Origin: Thermoleophilia bacterium
GTDB lineage: Bacteria > Actinomycetota > Thermoleophilia > Miltoncostaeales > Miltoncostaeaceae
Assembly: GCA_025455865.1 (NCBI GenBank)
Contig: JALOLS010000009.1
Location: 1-39,503 of the forward strand
Reading direction: 5' to 3'
DNA length: 39,503 nt
Every line of letters starts with the position of its first letter. Position 1 is the stretch's first letter. The translations under genes were made by a program, and so were the position numbers. The notes under the pieces are model-generated. The model was given only the letters and a program-made list of their open reading frames with translations. It was not told the DNA's origin and searched no databases. This document shows, one piece after another, positions 39,016 through 39,503 of the stretch.

Positions 39016-39503
39016 TTGAGCCCGCGCGTGCGCGCTGCGCTCGGCCTGGCCCCGGCGGTCGGGGTCACCGTCGCGCTGTTCGGGGCCGCGCTCGCCGGGA
39101 CGGTGCGGGCGAGCCTCGAGCCGGGCCTGGACGGCCGCCTGGACACCTCCGCCTGGCGGGCGCTGGCGGCCGACCCGGTGTTCGCCGACGCGCTCTGGTT
39201 CACCCTGCGGGTCGCGGTGCTCTCCACGCTCCTCGCCGCGGTCCTCGCGTTCGGCGCGGTGCTGCTCTTCGCCGGCCGGGGGACGTTCTCCCGCGCCCTC
39301 GTCACGCTGCCGGTGCCCGTGCCGCACCTGGTCGTGGCCGCCGTCGCGGTGCTCTGGCTGGCCCCGGGGGGCCTGGCCGACCGCCTGCTCGGGGGCCTGC
39401 CCGTCGACCTGGTGCGCGACCCCTGGGGGCTCGGGATCGTGGCCGTGTACGCGGTCAAGGAGGCGCCCTTCCTGGTGCTGCTCATGCTCGCGGCGATGGG
39501 GCG
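39016..39503 (+). CDS. YnjC-like ABC transporter permease, 5' part only
   Basis: Begins at TTG 39016 with GAGGATGG upstream and runs off the window after 162 codons. The translation has a membrane segment near residues 9-28, then a long loop with ADPVFADALWFTLRVAVLST entering the transport domain, and VTLPVPVPHLVVAAVAVLWL, ending in AVYAVKEAPFLVLLMLAAMG, which matches the first half of the double-length YnjC permease. It completes the YnjB-YnjD transporter, although the phosphatidyltransferase gene is inserted in the opposite orientation. No ATG or GTG in this frame is available nearby. Confidence 0.82.
   Translation, partial: MSPRVRAALGLAPAVGVTVALFGAALAGTVRASLEPGLDGRLDTSAWRALAADPVFADALWFTLRVAVLSTLLAAVLAFGAVLLFAGRGTFSRALVTLPVPVPHLVVAAVAVLWLAPGGLADRLLGGLPVDLVRDPWGLGIVAVYAVKEAPFLVLLMLAAMG

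Overview
The window is very GC-rich, with nearly all third codon positions G or C, and densely coding. No gap between genes reaches 300 bases. Several things point to a high-GC actinobacterium, most likely class Thermoleophilia (Solirubrobacterales or relatives): a fused PafBC-type double-WYL regulator, the rnhB-yraN-comM-dprA block usual in actinobacteria, MqnE of the futalosine menaquinone route, and a membrane-anchored collagen-like protein whose N-terminus is of a type common in that class. The taxonomic assignment is an inference. I saw no rRNA, tRNA, CRISPR array, insertion sequence, prophage gene or integrase; it reads as ordinary chromosome.

Layout. 1-7.2 kb: an SDR oxidoreductase, then a DNA metabolism block (rnhB, yraN, comM, dprA) converging on the fused pafBC-like regulator. 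7.2-9.8 kb: a thermonuclease-like lipoprotein, a UbiA-family prenyltransferase, a small conserved protein and a CoA-pyrophosphatase-like Nudix hydrolase. 9.9-14.5 kb: an unknown protein, a divergent aldo/keto reductase, an isocitrate/isopropylmalate dehydrogenase and a translationally coupled secreted protein. 14.5-17.9 kb: a MarR-like regulator, a small unknown, a DUF1802 protein, mqnE, a DUF2203 protein with an unclear start and another small unknown. 17.5-22.2 kb (minus strand): a tightly overlapping operon corA, HIT hydrolase, phosphomannomutase, degenerate ABC ATPase, ABC-2 permease, unknown. 22.3-27.3 kb: a LuxR-type response regulator, a GT-C glycosyltransferase, a collagen-like protein, and a receiver-only regulator divergent from a NarL-type sensor kinase. 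27.3-30 kb: trpF-trpB-trpA, with trpF overlapping the kinase gene. 30-34 kb: a DnaJ-like protein, an unknown, DUF202 and an MMPL transporter. 34-39.5 kb: a VTT membrane protein, an FAD disulfide oxidoreductase, YnjB-like binding protein, YnjD-like ATPase, an opposed YnjF-like CDP-alcohol phosphatidyltransferase and the start of a YnjC-like permease, cut by the window end.

Two themes run through the window. First, about sixteen starts are preceded by a hexamer close to TANNNT placed 6-8 bases before ATG/GTG. No ribosome binding site is needed or usually visible there, which implies pervasive leaderless transcription. Second, genes are packed by overlaps: GTGA, ATGA or ATGCCTGA junctions inside operons, and tail-to-tail overlaps of 23-184 bases between convergent genes.

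The best candidate for an undescribed system is the last block. It recreates in an actinobacterium, with rearrangement, the gene content of the uncharacterised E. coli ydjXYZ-ynjABCDEF region (TVP38/VTT proteins, binding protein-permease-ATPase, CDP-alcohol phosphatidyltransferase) and adds a mercuric-reductase-like flavoprotein. That suggests one conserved pathway linking import of an unknown solute, membrane lipid or headgroup chemistry, and thiol redox.
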